From assembly GCA_030038645.1 (NCBI GenBank), contig JASHSR010000279.1, forward strand, positions 1-19,829: a stretch of DNA of 19,829 nt, read 5' to 3'. Made by a program: the position numbers and the translations under genes. The notes below the pieces were generated by a model. That model was not told the DNA's origin. It was given only the letters and a program-made list of their open reading frames with translations, and made no database searches. This stretch comes from Gammaproteobacteria bacterium. Lineage in GTDB: Bacteria; Pseudomonadota; Gammaproteobacteria; Steroidobacterales; Steroidobacteraceae. This document shows positions 6,516 through 14,840 of this stretch, piece after piece (position 1 is the first letter of the stretch; each line of letters starts with the position of its first letter).

Positions 6516-7865
6516 ATGCGCACTACGCTCGACCGGCGCTCCACTATACGATTGATTACAGTGTGCGCCGCGCTCGCCGGGGCCGCCGGCCTCGCCGGAT
6601 GCGGCGGAGACAACTTCTACGCATACAACGCCCCCGCCGCCGTGGTCACCGCCGACTTCACGGGCAGCGGTCACCCGGGAATCGCCGTCGCGCAGGCGCA
6701 GATCGACCAGCTCACCACGCAGGAGAAGCCGGGATACGTCGCCGTCGTCCTGCAAAATCCGAACAGTCCCGGCACGTTCCAGTCCTCGCTGCACTTCGCA
6801 ACGCAGGGCAACCCATCCGCCATGGCGGCCGGCCCCCTCAGGGCGGGCATGGTCGACCTCGCCGTCGCCAACGTCAACGACAGCAGCGTCTCAGTCCTGC
6901 TCCAGAGCAGCGCCGGCGCGGCGAGCTATCAGACCGCCGTCAATCTGCCGGTGGCCCCGGCCGGCTCGAGCGGCACGTTCTCGCCGGAGGATGTGGCGAT
7001 CTGTGACGTGAATGGAGACGGAAACCCGGACATCGTGGTCGGCTACGTCCTCGAGCAGACCATCGAAGGAATTCTTTCCTCCGTCGGCGGCGGGGTGAGC
7101 GTGCTGCTTCAGAGCGCATCGAGTCCCGGCACATTCCAGGGCGCAAGCCTCATCGGCTCCGCACCGACCGAGAGCACCTCACCGGCCTATCCCAATTCGG
7201 TCTACGGCATCGCGTGCGCCAATTTGAGCGGCGACACCAGCGCGCCGGCCGACGTCGTGATCGCAAGCTACTTCAACTACGACGGGAGCGGTGATTACGG
7301 CACGGTCTCGATCTTCTTCCACGATCCCTCGAACCCGGGCAGCTTCCTGCCGCGCGTCGATATCTCGACGCCCGGCCTGCTGCATCGGGTCGCGATTGCG
7401 GACGTGAACGGCGACGGCCTGCCGGACATCATCGTCACGTGCGAGGAGGCGGATGCGACCGGAGTCGGTATCTCCGGGGTGTACGTGCTGCTGCAGAACA
7501 CGCCCGCGAGCCCCGGCGCCCAGCCCACTTTCGCAGCGCCTGCGTCGTACTCCAGCTACACCGCCATGGCCGTCGCCGTGGGCGACGTGAATGGCGACGG
7601 CCTGCCGGATCTCGTCGTTGTGAGCAGCGAGCCTGAGGGAACGGGCAGCATCAATGTGCTGCTCAATACCCCCTCGGCACCGGGTACTTTCCAGGCGCCA
7701 GCCATCTATGAGGGGCTCGGCAACCCCGTGGCCGTCGCCCTAGGCGAGCTCGGCAACAACACGCTTCTCGACATCGCCATCGCGGATGGCGGCGGCGTCG
7801 CGGTCCTGACCAACGAAGCCTCCAGCGAGGGCACCTTCAACCCACCGGAGGTCGTCGGAGGCTGA
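6516..7865 (+). CDS. FG-GAP/VCBS repeat lipoprotein
   Basis: A 449-residue predicted lipoprotein with lipobox LAGC (Cys29), exported and anchored at the cell envelope. The mature part is a series of FG-GAP-type blades forming an integrin-like beta-propeller. Three full calcium-binding loops of the form DVNGDGxPD lie at about 164-172, 297-305 and 357-365, with degenerate ones at about 47, 118 and 236. Each blade also carries a recurring VLLQ...PGTF strand (about 78-88, 127, 196-207, 324, 381-392). Such propellers serve in adhesion or ligand binding; no catalytic domain is present. ATG at 6516 follows AGGGG at 6-nt spacing. It ends 9 bp before the convergent receiver gene, with no room for a terminator. 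Confidence 0.9.
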   Translation: MRTTLDRRSTIRLITVCAALAGAAGLAGCGGDNFYAYNAPAAVVTADFTGSGHPGIAVAQAQIDQLTTQEKPGYVAVVLQNPNSPGTFQSSLHFATQGNPSAMAAGPLRAGMVDLAVANVNDSSVSVLLQSSAGAASYQTAVNLPVAPAGSSGTFSPEDVAICDVNGDGNPDIVVGYVLEQTIEGILSSVGGGVSVLLQSASSPGTFQGASLIGSAPTESTSPAYPNSVYGIACANLSGDTSAPADVVIASYFNYDGSGDYGTVSIFFHDPSNPGSFLPRVDISTPGLLHRVAIADVNGDGLPDIIVTCEEADATGVGISGVYVLLQNTPASPGAQPTFAAPASYSSYTAMAVAVGDVNGDGLPDLVVVSSEPEGTGSINVLLNTPSAPGTFQAPAIYEGLGNPVAVALGELGNNTLLDIAIADGGGVAVLTNEASSEGTFNPPEVVGG

Positions 7866-7874
7866 CCGGTCCCA

Positions 7875-8264
7875 CTACGCGCTCCGCCGCAGCTCCTCGA
7901 GCAGCACGTTCGGGTCGCAGCCCTTGGTGACGAACGCCGCCGCGCCCCGGTTCAGGATCTCCCGGATGAGCACGTCGTTGCAGAGGCCGCTGAAGACGAC
8001 GATGCGCAGCTCCGGCACGCTCGAGGCGAGCCCCTCGATGAGCTCGAAGCCGCTGCCCCCCTGCAGCCCGAGGTCGAGCACCAGGACGTTGGCGCCGGAG
8101 CCTTGCACGGCGGGCAGCACGGCGGCGGCCGATGCGACCTGCCCCACGCAGCGCATGTCCGGCTCCGAGTCGATGATCTGCGCCAGGGAGTCGCTGAGAT
8201 CGGCGTGATTCTCCGCGATCAGGACCCTGAACGGCTTCCCCACGCCCGAGCTTTGCGCTCCCAC
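7875..8264 (-). CDS. Stand-alone response regulator receiver protein
   Basis: A CheY-like receiver of about 129 residues, with phosphoacceptor Asp64 in LVLDLGLQGGSGFELI, Ser92 in IVVFSGL at the switch Thr/Ser position, and Lys114 in FVTKG. The N-terminal acidic patch is IAENH, giving Glu18 and Asn19 where two acidic residues are usual. Its sequence is NarL/FixJ-like, but the protein stops right after the receiver (EELRRSA), so there is no DNA-binding output domain. No ATG precedes the domain in frame: I chose the GTG at 8264, but a GTG at 8243 or a TTG near 8279 is possible. The open frame continues upstream into manB only as a shadow. It lies 116 nt after manB on the same strand and has no partner kinase here. 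Confidence 0.8.
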   Translation of the reverse strand: MGAQSSGVGKPFRVLIAENHADLSDSLAQIIDSEPDMRCVGQVASAAAVLPAVQGSGANVLVLDLGLQGGSGFELIEGLASSVPELRIVVFSGLCNDVLIREILNRGAAAFVTKGCDPNVLLEELRRSA

Positions 8265-8380
8265 GGTGTTGAGTTCCAAGAGACGCGACTCTCGTCGCTC
8301 GGCCTTCGAGCGGGGCCGACAAAGCAAGCCCCGTGCCCGCAGGCAAGCGGTCGTATCCGCAGGCAGGCGCCGCCGCGATC

Positions 8381-9733
8381 TCAGCTCCTCAGAAACCGCA
8401 GGAGCTCGTCGGTCTTCTCCCGCATGAGCGCCTCGTTGCCCCGGGACTCGACGTTGAGGCGCACCAGCGGCTCGGTGTTGGAGGCCCGCAGATTGAAGCG
8501 CCAATCGGCGTGCTCGATCGAGAGCCCGTCGGTGAGATCGATCGAGAGCGCGCCGGGCCCGTACCGCTCTCGCGTCCGCGCGAGCGCGGCGCCCGCGTCC
8601 CCGAGATGCAGGTTGATCTCCCCGCTCGCCGGATAGAGCCGCATACGCTCGCCGACCAGGGCCGAAAGCGGCGCCCCGCGCTCGCTCATCACCTGCAGGA
8701 CGAGCAGCCATGGGATCATCCCGCTGTCGCAGTAGTAGAAGTTGCGGAAGTAGTGGTGGGCGCTCATCTCCCCGCCGTAAGCGGCATCGACCTCCCGCAT
8801 CTTCTGTTTGATGAAGGCATGCCCCGACTTGCAGAGCACCGGCTGCCCGCCGAGGTGGCGCACGATGTCGATGGTGTTCCAGGTGAGGCGCGGGTCGTGG
8901 ACGATGCGCGCGCCGCGCTCACGCCGCAGGAACACTTCGGCGAGCAGCCCGACGAGATAGTACCCCTCGATGAACTGCCCCTGCTCATCGAAGAAGAAGC
9001 ACCGGTCGTAATCCCCATCCCACGCGAGACCCAAGTGGGCGCCGGAGCGGCGCACCGCCTCGCTCGTCGTCGCCCGGTTCTCCTCGAGCATCGGGTTCGG
9101 CACCCCGTTCGGGAAATGGCCATCCGGGCGGTGATGGATCTTCACGAGCTCGAACGGGAGGTGGGGCTCGAGCTGATCGAGGATGAGCCCCGCGCCGCCG
9201 TTGCCCGCGTTCACGACCACCTTGAGCTTCTCGAGCTTGCCGCGGTCCACGTAGCTCAAGAGGTGCTCGATGTACTTGCTGCGAACGTCGAGCGGTCGAT
9301 CCGTGCCCGGCTGGGCAGCAGGCCCTGGGAGCTTCCCCGCCTCGATGAGCGCGCGGATCTCCTGCAGTCCCGTATCGGCGCTGATCGGCCGCGACTCGGC
9401 CCGCACGAGCTTCATGCCGTTGTAGTCGGGCGGGTTGTGGCTCGCCGTGACCATGATGCCACCGCCCAGCTTCTCGGCCGAGGTGGCGAAGTAGATACCT
9501 TCCGTGCCCCACAGGCCAATGTCGAGCACGTCCACGCCGGACTGCGTGAGGCCGCGCTTGAGCGCCGCGGCGAGCCGGGGGCTCGAGAGGCGGATGTCGT
9601 AGGCGACCGCGACGCTCTTCGGCTTGACGAAGGCAGCGTAGGCGCGGCCGATGTCGTAAGCGAGCTGGTCGTCGATCTCGTCGGGCACGCGGCCCCGGAT
9701 GTCGTAGGCCTTGAACGACGTGAGCTTCGGCAT
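8381..9733 (-). CDS. manB: Phosphomannomutase/phosphoglucomutase
   Basis: Interconverts hexose-6-phosphate and hexose-1-phosphate (mannose and probably glucose), feeding ManC. The 450 residues carry all four signatures of the alpha-D-phosphohexomutase family. These are the phosphoserine loop TASHNP with Ser98, the Mg2+ loop DGDYDRC (Asp239, 241, 243), the sugar-binding loop GEMSAHHYF (321-329), and the phosphate-binding loop RASNTEPLVRL (416-426). ATG at 9733 (MPKLTSFKAYDIRG) is preceded by GAGGAG at 7-nt spacing; the open frame upstream to 9796 is not part of the gene. It follows manC by 65 nt on the same strand, so both are probably one transcript for GDP-mannose supply. The names cpsG or algC-like would also fit. 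Confidence 0.92.
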   Translation of the reverse strand: MPKLTSFKAYDIRGRVPDEIDDQLAYDIGRAYAAFVKPKSVAVAYDIRLSSPRLAAALKRGLTQSGVDVLDIGLWGTEGIYFATSAEKLGGGIMVTASHNPPDYNGMKLVRAESRPISADTGLQEIRALIEAGKLPGPAAQPGTDRPLDVRSKYIEHLLSYVDRGKLEKLKVVVNAGNGGAGLILDQLEPHLPFELVKIHHRPDGHFPNGVPNPMLEENRATTSEAVRRSGAHLGLAWDGDYDRCFFFDEQGQFIEGYYLVGLLAEVFLRRERGARIVHDPRLTWNTIDIVRHLGGQPVLCKSGHAFIKQKMREVDAAYGGEMSAHHYFRNFYYCDSGMIPWLLVLQVMSERGAPLSALVGERMRLYPASGEINLHLGDAGAALARTRERYGPGALSIDLTDGLSIEHADWRFNLRASNTEPLVRLNVESRGNEALMREKTDELLRFLRS

Positions 9734-9798
9734 GCAGGGCTCCTCGGGACGGGCGCGGGATCCGGACGCTGGAAGTGTATCGGACCCGGGGGGCAACG

Positions 9799-11232
9799 CT
9801 ACTTCGTCGTGCCTTCTCGCCCGTAGCGGTCCTCGAACCGCACGATGTCGTCCTCACCGAGGTAGGAGCCCGACTGCACCTCGATGATGTGCAGCGGGAT
9901 CTTGCCCGGATTCTCGATCCGGTGCTTCACGCCGATCGGAATGTACGTGGACTGGTTCTCCTCGAGCAGGAAAACCTCCTCGCCCCGCGTGATGCGAGCC
10001 GTGCCCGTGACGACGATCCAGTGCTCGGCGCGATGGTGATGCAGCTGCAGGGAGAGCGTCGCCCCTGGCTTCACCTTCAACCGCTTGACCTGGAAGCGCG
10101 GCCCGCTCTCGATGCTGTCGTAGCTCCCCCAGGGCCGGAACACCTCCCGGTGCAGCGAGTGCTCGTACCGGCCCTGCTGCTTCAAGCGATGGACGAGCTT
10201 CTTCACGTCCTGGACGCGGTCCTTCGGCGCAACGAGCACGGCATCCTTGGTCTCGACGACGACGTGATCCTTGAGGCCCACCGCCGAGACCAGGCGGCTC
10301 TCCGAGTAGAGATAGCAGCCCTCGGAGTCCTCGCAGATCACATCGCCCCGCGCGACGTTGCCGTGCCCGTCCGCCTCGCTCGCCTCGTGCAGCGAGGCCC
10401 AGGAGCCCACGTCGCTCCATCCCGCATCGAGCGGCACGACGACCGCATCGGAGGTCTTCTCCATCACCGCGTAGTCGATCGAGTCCGCAGGACACGGATC
10501 GAACGCTTTGGCATCGATGCGCGTGAAGTCGAGATCCGCCTTCGCGGCGCGAAAGGCGGTCTCGCAGGTCTTCGCGATCTGCGGAGCGAGGCGCTCGAGC
10601 TCCTGCAAATAGCGGAGCGCGCGGAACATGAACATGCCGCTGTTCCAGTAATGGTCCCCCGAGGCGAGGAACTGCCGAGCCCGCTCCGCCGGCGGCTTCT
10701 CGACGAACCGCTCGATCCGGAATGCCGCGCCGGCGGCGGCACCGCGCTGGATATAGCCATACCCCGTCTCGGGCACGGTCGGGACGATGCCGAACGTGAC
10801 GAGCTGCCCCTGCTCGGCGGCGCCGACTGCAACGCGCACCGCCGCGTGAAACGCCGGCACGTCGCGAATCACGTGATCCGCCGGCAGGACGAGCAGCACG
10901 GGATCCACCCCGTCCCCGTCGGCCGAGGCGGCCTTGAGCGCCGCGTGGGCCGCGAGCGCAATGGCGGGCGCCGTGTTGCGCCCAAAAGGCTCGAGGAGCG
11001 TCGCGCGCGGCTCGATGCCGAGCTGCCTCAGCTGCTCCGCGACCAGGAAGCGATGCGCCTCGTTGCACACGACCACCGGCGCGGAGGCGCCGAGCCCCTC
11101 GAGACGCACGAGGGTCTGCTGAAGCATCGTGCGCTCCCCGATGAGCGCGAGCAGCTGCTTCGGGTACAGCTCGCGCGAGAGCGGCCAGAGCCGCGTGCCG
11201 GCTCCGCCGGAGAGGATGACGGGTGTGAGCAT
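9799..11232 (-). CDS. manC: Mannose-1-P guanylyltransferase / mannose-6-P isomerase
   Basis: A bifunctional 477-residue enzyme of the AlgA/ManC/XanB type. The N-terminal nucleotidyltransferase makes GDP-mannose from mannose-1-phosphate and GTP: signature GGAGTRLWPLSRELYPKQ (9-26), GRNTAPAIALAA (84-95), LPADH (116-120) and FVEKP (176-180). The C-terminal cupin (from about residue 365, RPWGSYDSIESGPRFQVKR, then LQLHHHRAEHWIVV) is the mannose-6-phosphate isomerase half with its metal-binding histidines. The length is typical and nothing is missing. No ribosome site precedes the ATG at 11232; a CATACT about 10 nt before it could be a -10 of a leaderless transcript, which is speculative. It is divergent from the Ada-AlkA gene and upstream of manB. 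Confidence 0.95.
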   Translation of the reverse strand: MLTPVILSGGAGTRLWPLSRELYPKQLLALIGERTMLQQTLVRLEGLGASAPVVVCNEAHRFLVAEQLRQLGIEPRATLLEPFGRNTAPAIALAAHAALKAASADGDGVDPVLLVLPADHVIRDVPAFHAAVRVAVGAAEQGQLVTFGIVPTVPETGYGYIQRGAAAGAAFRIERFVEKPPAERARQFLASGDHYWNSGMFMFRALRYLQELERLAPQIAKTCETAFRAAKADLDFTRIDAKAFDPCPADSIDYAVMEKTSDAVVVPLDAGWSDVGSWASLHEASEADGHGNVARGDVICEDSEGCYLYSESRLVSAVGLKDHVVVETKDAVLVAPKDRVQDVKKLVHRLKQQGRYEHSLHREVFRPWGSYDSIESGPRFQVKRLKVKPGATLSLQLHHHRAEHWIVVTGTARITRGEEVFLLEENQSTYIPIGVKHRIENPGKIPLHIIEVQSGSYLGEDDIVRFEDRYGREGTTK

Positions 11233-11324
11233 GACAATCAGTATGCCATGCTCGTTCCGGTCCGGATCGGAACGACGTCCGAAAACGGCTAGTTGCGCGC
11301 TGCACTACGGGGTATCGTCTCGGC

Positions 11325-12965
11325 ATGCAGGAAGCCGACCGCCTCGACCGCCCGCTCCCCGCCCTCGAGCGCCGAGCCCGCGACCATTGGGTCCTCGACC
11401 GCCGAGTCCTCGAGCGGGCGCGCATCAGCCGCGATCCGCGCTTCGACGGCCGGTTCTTCGTCGCCGTCACGAGCACCGGTATCTATTGCCGCCCGGTGTG
11501 CCCTGCGCCGAGCGCCAAGAGCGTGAACATCCGCTACTTCCCGACCGCGGCCGCAGCGGCCGAAGCCGGCTTCCGGCCCTGCCTGCGCTGCCGCCCCGAG
11601 GCGGCGCCTGGCACACCCGCATGGCTCGGCACATCGGCGGTCGTGCGGCGCGCGCTGCGCCTCATCCAAGACGGCGCGCTCGATGAATCCTCGGTCGAGG
11701 AATTCTCCGCTCGAGTCGGCATCGGCCCTCGGCACCTGCGCCGGCTCTTCGTACGACACGTCGGCGCATCCCCGCTCGCGGTGGCCGAGACCCGCAGGCT
11801 CCAGTTCGCCAAGCGCCTGCTCGATGAGACGCGGCTCTCGATGATGGACATTGCCCTGGCGGCCGGCTTTGGCAGCCTGCGCCGCTTCAACGACGCGTTC
11901 CTTAGGACGTATACGCGCGCGCCGCGTGAGATTCGGAAGGAGAGCGGAAGCACGGGGCACGCTACGTGTGGTCGTTGGGGTGTCCAGGACGCCGAGAGCA
12001 CGGCCGGCGAGAACGTCCTACTGCGGCTCGCCTATCGCCCGCCCTACGACTGGACCTTCGTGAGCGGCTTTCTCGCGGCCCGCGCCATTGCGGGCGTCGA
12101 GCGGGTGGATGATCTCGGCTATGCGCGGACCCTCGCGCTACCCAACGCTGAGGCCACCGTCCGCGTGCGCCCACTGCCGAGCCGCAACGAGCTCGAGCTG
12201 AGCGTGCGAGGCGCCCCGCCGGCCGCGCTGTTCGCGCTCTCCGTCGCCGCGCGCCGCGCATTCGATTTGGCGGCCGACCCGGAGCTCACCACGCGGGCGT
12301 TCAGGAGCGATCCGGTCCTCGGCCCGCTCGTCCGGCGCCGGCCGGGGCTTCGCATACCCGGCGTCTGGGACCCGTTCGAGTGCGCCGTGCGCGCCGTGCT
12401 CGGTCAACAGGTGAGCGTCGCGGCGGGACGCACGCTCGCCGCGCGCCTCGTAGCGCGGGCGGGCCGCCGCATTGCCTCAGGGGCGGGTCACCGTCCAGGT
12501 GAGCTCCCGGGCGGCGGCGAAGGTCTCACGCACCTGTTTCCCTCGCCGCATGCGCTCGCTCAGGCCGACCTCGGCGGAATCGGGATCACCGGCGCTCGCA
12601 TCGCGGCGATCCAGGCGCTCGCGCGGGCCGTCGTCGAGGGCCGGCTCGACTTCAGCGCCCCGGCCGAGGGGGTGATCGCAGCGCTCGAGTCCTTGCCCGG
12701 GATCGGCGCCTGGACCGCGCAGTACATCGCGATGCGCGCGCTCGGCGAGCCGGATGCGTTTCCGGCCGCGGATATCGTCCTCAGGCGCATGGCGGCGAGC
12801 GGGGGCCCGTCCCTGACCCCGCGGGCGCTCGGGCAGCGTGCCGAGGCCTGGCGGCCCTGGCGCAGCTATGCGGTGATGCATCTGTGGCGGGCGGCCGCCG
12901 AGCGGGCAATGGAACGGGGGACGCGAAATGAGCGGAGGATGCGCAGACATGATGACTTGGCATGA
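11325..12965 (+). CDS. alkA: Ada-AlkA fusion: methylation-sensing regulator and 3-methyladenine glycosylase
   Basis: A 546-residue fusion for the adaptive response to DNA alkylation. Residues 20-95 are the Ada N-terminal zinc domain with Cys55, Cys59, Cys86 and Cys89, spaced exactly as Cys38/42/69/72 of E. coli Ada, so Cys55 is the predicted methylphosphotriester acceptor. Residues 105-205 form an AraC-type double helix-turn-helix. From about 229 comes the AlkA N-terminal domain, then the helix-hairpin-helix glycosylase, with LPGIGAWTAQYIAMRAL (457-473) and predicted catalytic Asp483 in AADIVLRR. The Ada C-terminal O6-methyltransferase domain is missing, but the next gene supplies it. A GCGCAA, as in the core of the E. 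coli Ada box, lies on the minus strand around 11293-11298, upstream of the start, which would fit autoregulation. It overlaps ogt. Confidence 0.93.
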   Translation: MQEADRLDRPLPALERRARDHWVLDRRVLERARISRDPRFDGRFFVAVTSTGIYCRPVCPAPSAKSVNIRYFPTAAAAAEAGFRPCLRCRPEAAPGTPAWLGTSAVVRRALRLIQDGALDESSVEEFSARVGIGPRHLRRLFVRHVGASPLAVAETRRLQFAKRLLDETRLSMMDIALAAGFGSLRRFNDAFLRTYTRAPREIRKESGSTGHATCGRWGVQDAESTAGENVLLRLAYRPPYDWTFVSGFLAARAIAGVERVDDLGYARTLALPNAEATVRVRPLPSRNELELSVRGAPPAALFALSVAARRAFDLAADPELTTRAFRSDPVLGPLVRRRPGLRIPGVWDPFECAVRAVLGQQVSVAAGRTLAARLVARAGRRIASGAGHRPGELPGGGEGLTHLFPSPHALAQADLGGIGITGARIAAIQALARAVVEGRLDFSAPAEGVIAALESLPGIGAWTAQYIAMRALGEPDAFPAADIVLRRMAASGGPSLTPRALGQRAEAWRPWRSYAVMHLWRAAAERAMERGTRNERRMRRHDDLA

Positions 12966-13512
12966 GATGGAGTCACCCGTCGGGCCGCTTCTGCTCGCAG
13001 GTGATGGCAGAGGCCTCAAGCTCATCCACTTCCAGGCCGGGTCCCGCGCACGCCCAGGCGGACCCCGCATGCCTGAGGGCGAACGCCACGCGCGGCGCGC
13101 GGAGCCGGGCTGGGTCGCGGACGCGAAGCCCTTTCGAGCCGTCATGGCCCAGCTCGAGGAGTACTTCGCCGGCCGGCGTCGCGAGTTCGACCTGCCTCTT
13201 GCCCCGGAGGGCACCCCGTTCCAGCACGCCGTCTGGCAGGCGCTCACGCGGATTCCGTACGGGGAGACGATCTCCTACGGCGAGCTCGCGCGCCGGATCG
13301 GCAACCCGCAGGCCTCCCGTGCCGTGGGACTCGCGAACGGCGCGAATCCCCTCCCCATCGTCGTGCCCTGCCATCGCGTGATCGGCGCGGACGGCTCGCT
13401 CACGGGGTTCGGAGGCGGTCTCGAGATCAAGCGCAAGCTGCTCGCGCTCGAGCGAGCGCACGGAGGGCACCGGGCGGCGGGCGGGCCGCAGATGGAGCTG
13501 CTCGCGCCGTGA
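12949..13512 (+). CDS. ogt: Methylated-DNA-[protein]-cysteine S-methyltransferase
   Basis: Removes methyl groups from O6-methylguanine by suicidal transfer to Cys141 in the active-site motif IVVPCHRV. The DNA-binding helix region (TPFQHAVWQALTRIPYGET, 89-107) and SYGELARRIGNPQASRAVG (109-127) with Asn130-region LANGANPLP are intact. It is 187 residues long from ATG 12949, which GGAGG precedes by 10 nt; an ATG at 12928 with GGGGGA 6 nt upstream is almost as good. The start lies inside the alkA 3' end, so translation is coupled. The last 12 residues (AAGGPQMELLAP), beyond the normal end of the fold, are encoded by a segment duplicated 1363 bp downstream beyond the DUF4143 gene. Confidence 0.93.
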   Translation: MMTWHEMESPVGPLLLAGDGRGLKLIHFQAGSRARPGGPRMPEGERHARRAEPGWVADAKPFRAVMAQLEEYFAGRRREFDLPLAPEGTPFQHAVWQALTRIPYGETISYGELARRIGNPQASRAVGLANGANPLPIVVPCHRVIGADGSLTGFGGGLEIKRKLLALERAHGGHRAAGGPQMELLAP

Positions 13513-13513
13513 C
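13478..13513 (+). repeat. ogt 3'-end direct repeat, copy A
   Basis: This 36-bp segment codes for the end of Ogt including its TGA. It matches 14841-14876 at 33 of 36 positions, including 18 identical bases GATGGAGCTGCTCGCGCC. The two copies frame the DUF4143 ATPase gene. Immediately after it, CGCGAGCGCTCGCG (13522-13535) is a perfect palindrome. Confidence 0.85.
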
Positions 13514-13548
13514 AGCCGAAGCGCGAGCGCTCGCGTACTCGCGCGCAC

Positions 13549-14742
13549 CTATCCCTGGGCGAACCATTCCTGTGCCGGGCGCTCGAAGAAATCGTCGAGT
13601 TTCACGCCCCCTGCTCCCAGCACCCACACTTTCGCCTTGGGATACCGGCGGCGAAACTCTGCAACACCCTGCGCCTTTCCCTGCCGGCCGCTCTTCACCT
13701 CGAGCGCCCACACCTCGGAGCCATGCGCCACGACGAAATCGACCTCGGCGTCGCCGTCGCGCCAATACGTGACGCTCCAGTCCGGCCCCGGCAAGCCGTT
13801 CAACAAGTGCGCGCCGACTGCATTCTCGACCAACCGTCCCCACCACCCGCCGTCCGCGATGGCTTGCTTTCGGGACAGCAAGGAAAGTGCATTCACCAGG
13901 GCATTGTTCCACAGTACGAGCTTCGGGCTGCTCCCACGGTGACGTACGTGGCCCCTGGAGAAGAGCTCGAGACCCGAAGCGAGATACGCCGTCTCCAACA
14001 GCCTCAAATAGCTCGCGAGTGTCGTCGTGTTGCCCGCGTCCTGCAACTGACCGAGCATCTTGTTGTACGAGAGCATCTGGGCCGGATAGGACGCCGCCAG
14101 CGCAAAGAGGTGCCGCAGCAACGCCGGCTTGGCGATCCGCTGCAGTTGCAGTACATCGCGCGACAACACCGTCTCGATCAGGGAGTCGGCGATGTACCGC
14201 TTCCACACCGCCTCATCCCGCACGAAGGGCGCAGCGCCAGGATAGCCGCCGAAGTAGAGCCACTGCGACAGGCTCCAGCGAAAAGCGGTGCGACACTCGG
14301 ACCATGACCAATGGGGACAGCGATGAAGGAGAAACCGGCCGGCGAGACTCTCGGCGGCGCCCTTCTGCACGAGCAGCGCCGATGAGCCGAGCAGAACCGG
14401 CAGCACCGGGCCGCGCGCACGCCTTTCCTCGTCCCACAGGCGTTTGACCACCTCGCTCCATCCTGCGACCTTCTGCACTTCGTCGAGCACCAAGAGGGCC
14501 TTCTGCCCCGCCGCCGGTCGGAGCGTGCGCGCAAGCTGCCACTGCGTCTCGATCCACTCGGGGCCTGGCGGCAACGGCAAGTCCGCGGCACCCCAGACAT
14601 GCGGCCAGCGGAGGCTCCGCACGAGCTGCTCCGCAGCGGTGCTTTTTCCGACCTGGCGAGGGCCGGTGATGATCTGGATGAGCGGTGATCTGTGCCGGCA
14701 CGCCGTGGCCAATTCTGCCACGATGGAGCGGACGAATGCCAT
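13549..14742 (-). CDS. AAA-type ATP-binding protein with DUF4143 C-terminal domain
   Basis: A 397-residue protein of the large ATPase/DUF4143 group, common in mobile or variable loci and of unknown physiological role. Walker A is GPRQVGKST (27-35), Walker B LLVLDEVQ (83-90), and LLGSSALL (117-124) is the sensor strand. The C-terminal part has a PD-(D/E)XK-like pattern: Glu306 (GRLVENAVG), Asp335 (AEVDFVV) and Glu348/Lys350 (ALEVKSG), so it may bind or cut nucleic acid. I chose ATG 14742 (MAFVRSIVAELA); TTG at 14778 would add 12 unconvincing residues, and neither has a clear ribosome site. It reads against ogt, lies between two copies of the ogt tail, and is preceded by a paired palindromic operator. 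Function not assigned. Confidence 0.9.
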   Translation of the reverse strand: MAFVRSIVAELATACRHRSPLIQIITGPRQVGKSTAAEQLVRSLRWPHVWGAADLPLPPGPEWIETQWQLARTLRPAAGQKALLVLDEVQKVAGWSEVVKRLWDEERRARGPVLPVLLGSSALLVQKGAAESLAGRFLLHRCPHWSWSECRTAFRWSLSQWLYFGGYPGAAPFVRDEAVWKRYIADSLIETVLSRDVLQLQRIAKPALLRHLFALAASYPAQMLSYNKMLGQLQDAGNTTTLASYLRLLETAYLASGLELFSRGHVRHRGSSPKLVLWNNALVNALSLLSRKQAIADGGWWGRLVENAVGAHLLNGLPGPDWSVTYWRDGDAEVDFVVAHGSEVWALEVKSGRQGKAQGVAEFRRRYPKAKVWVLGAGGVKLDDFFERPAQEWFAQG

Positions 14743-14780
14743 GGGCCATAGTGTGCGGCCGGTCCCGCCGCCTGTCAACT

Positions 14781-14821
14781 TTACTCAGTGACTGAGTAAA
14801 AATACTCAATCGCTGAGTAAT
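14781..14821. promoter_or_regulatory. Paired palindromic operator upstream of the DUF4143 gene
   Basis: TTACTCAGTGACTGAGTAA (14781-14799) is a perfect palindrome of 9-bp arms around one base. A second, imperfect copy with arms TACTCA and TGAGTA (14803-14819) follows. The centres (14790 and 14811) are 21 bp apart, two helical turns, so two dimers could sit on the same face. The site is 39-79 bp before the chosen ATG and is strikingly AT-rich for the region. No matching regulator gene is in the window. Confidence 0.6.
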
Positions 14822-14840
14822 ATTGGCTCTGCCGTCGCCG

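Noticed and set aside
8265..8711. An N-terminal extension of the receiver protein to 278 residues
   Set aside because: The extra part runs inside manB and is low-complexity Arg/Ala sequence; the receiver fold begins near the GTG at 8264.
8333..11292. Two long rightward open frames (497 and 505 codons) opposite manB and manC
   Set aside because: They are antisense to fully conserved genes and their Arg/His/Leu-rich translations match nothing; typical GC-rich shadows.
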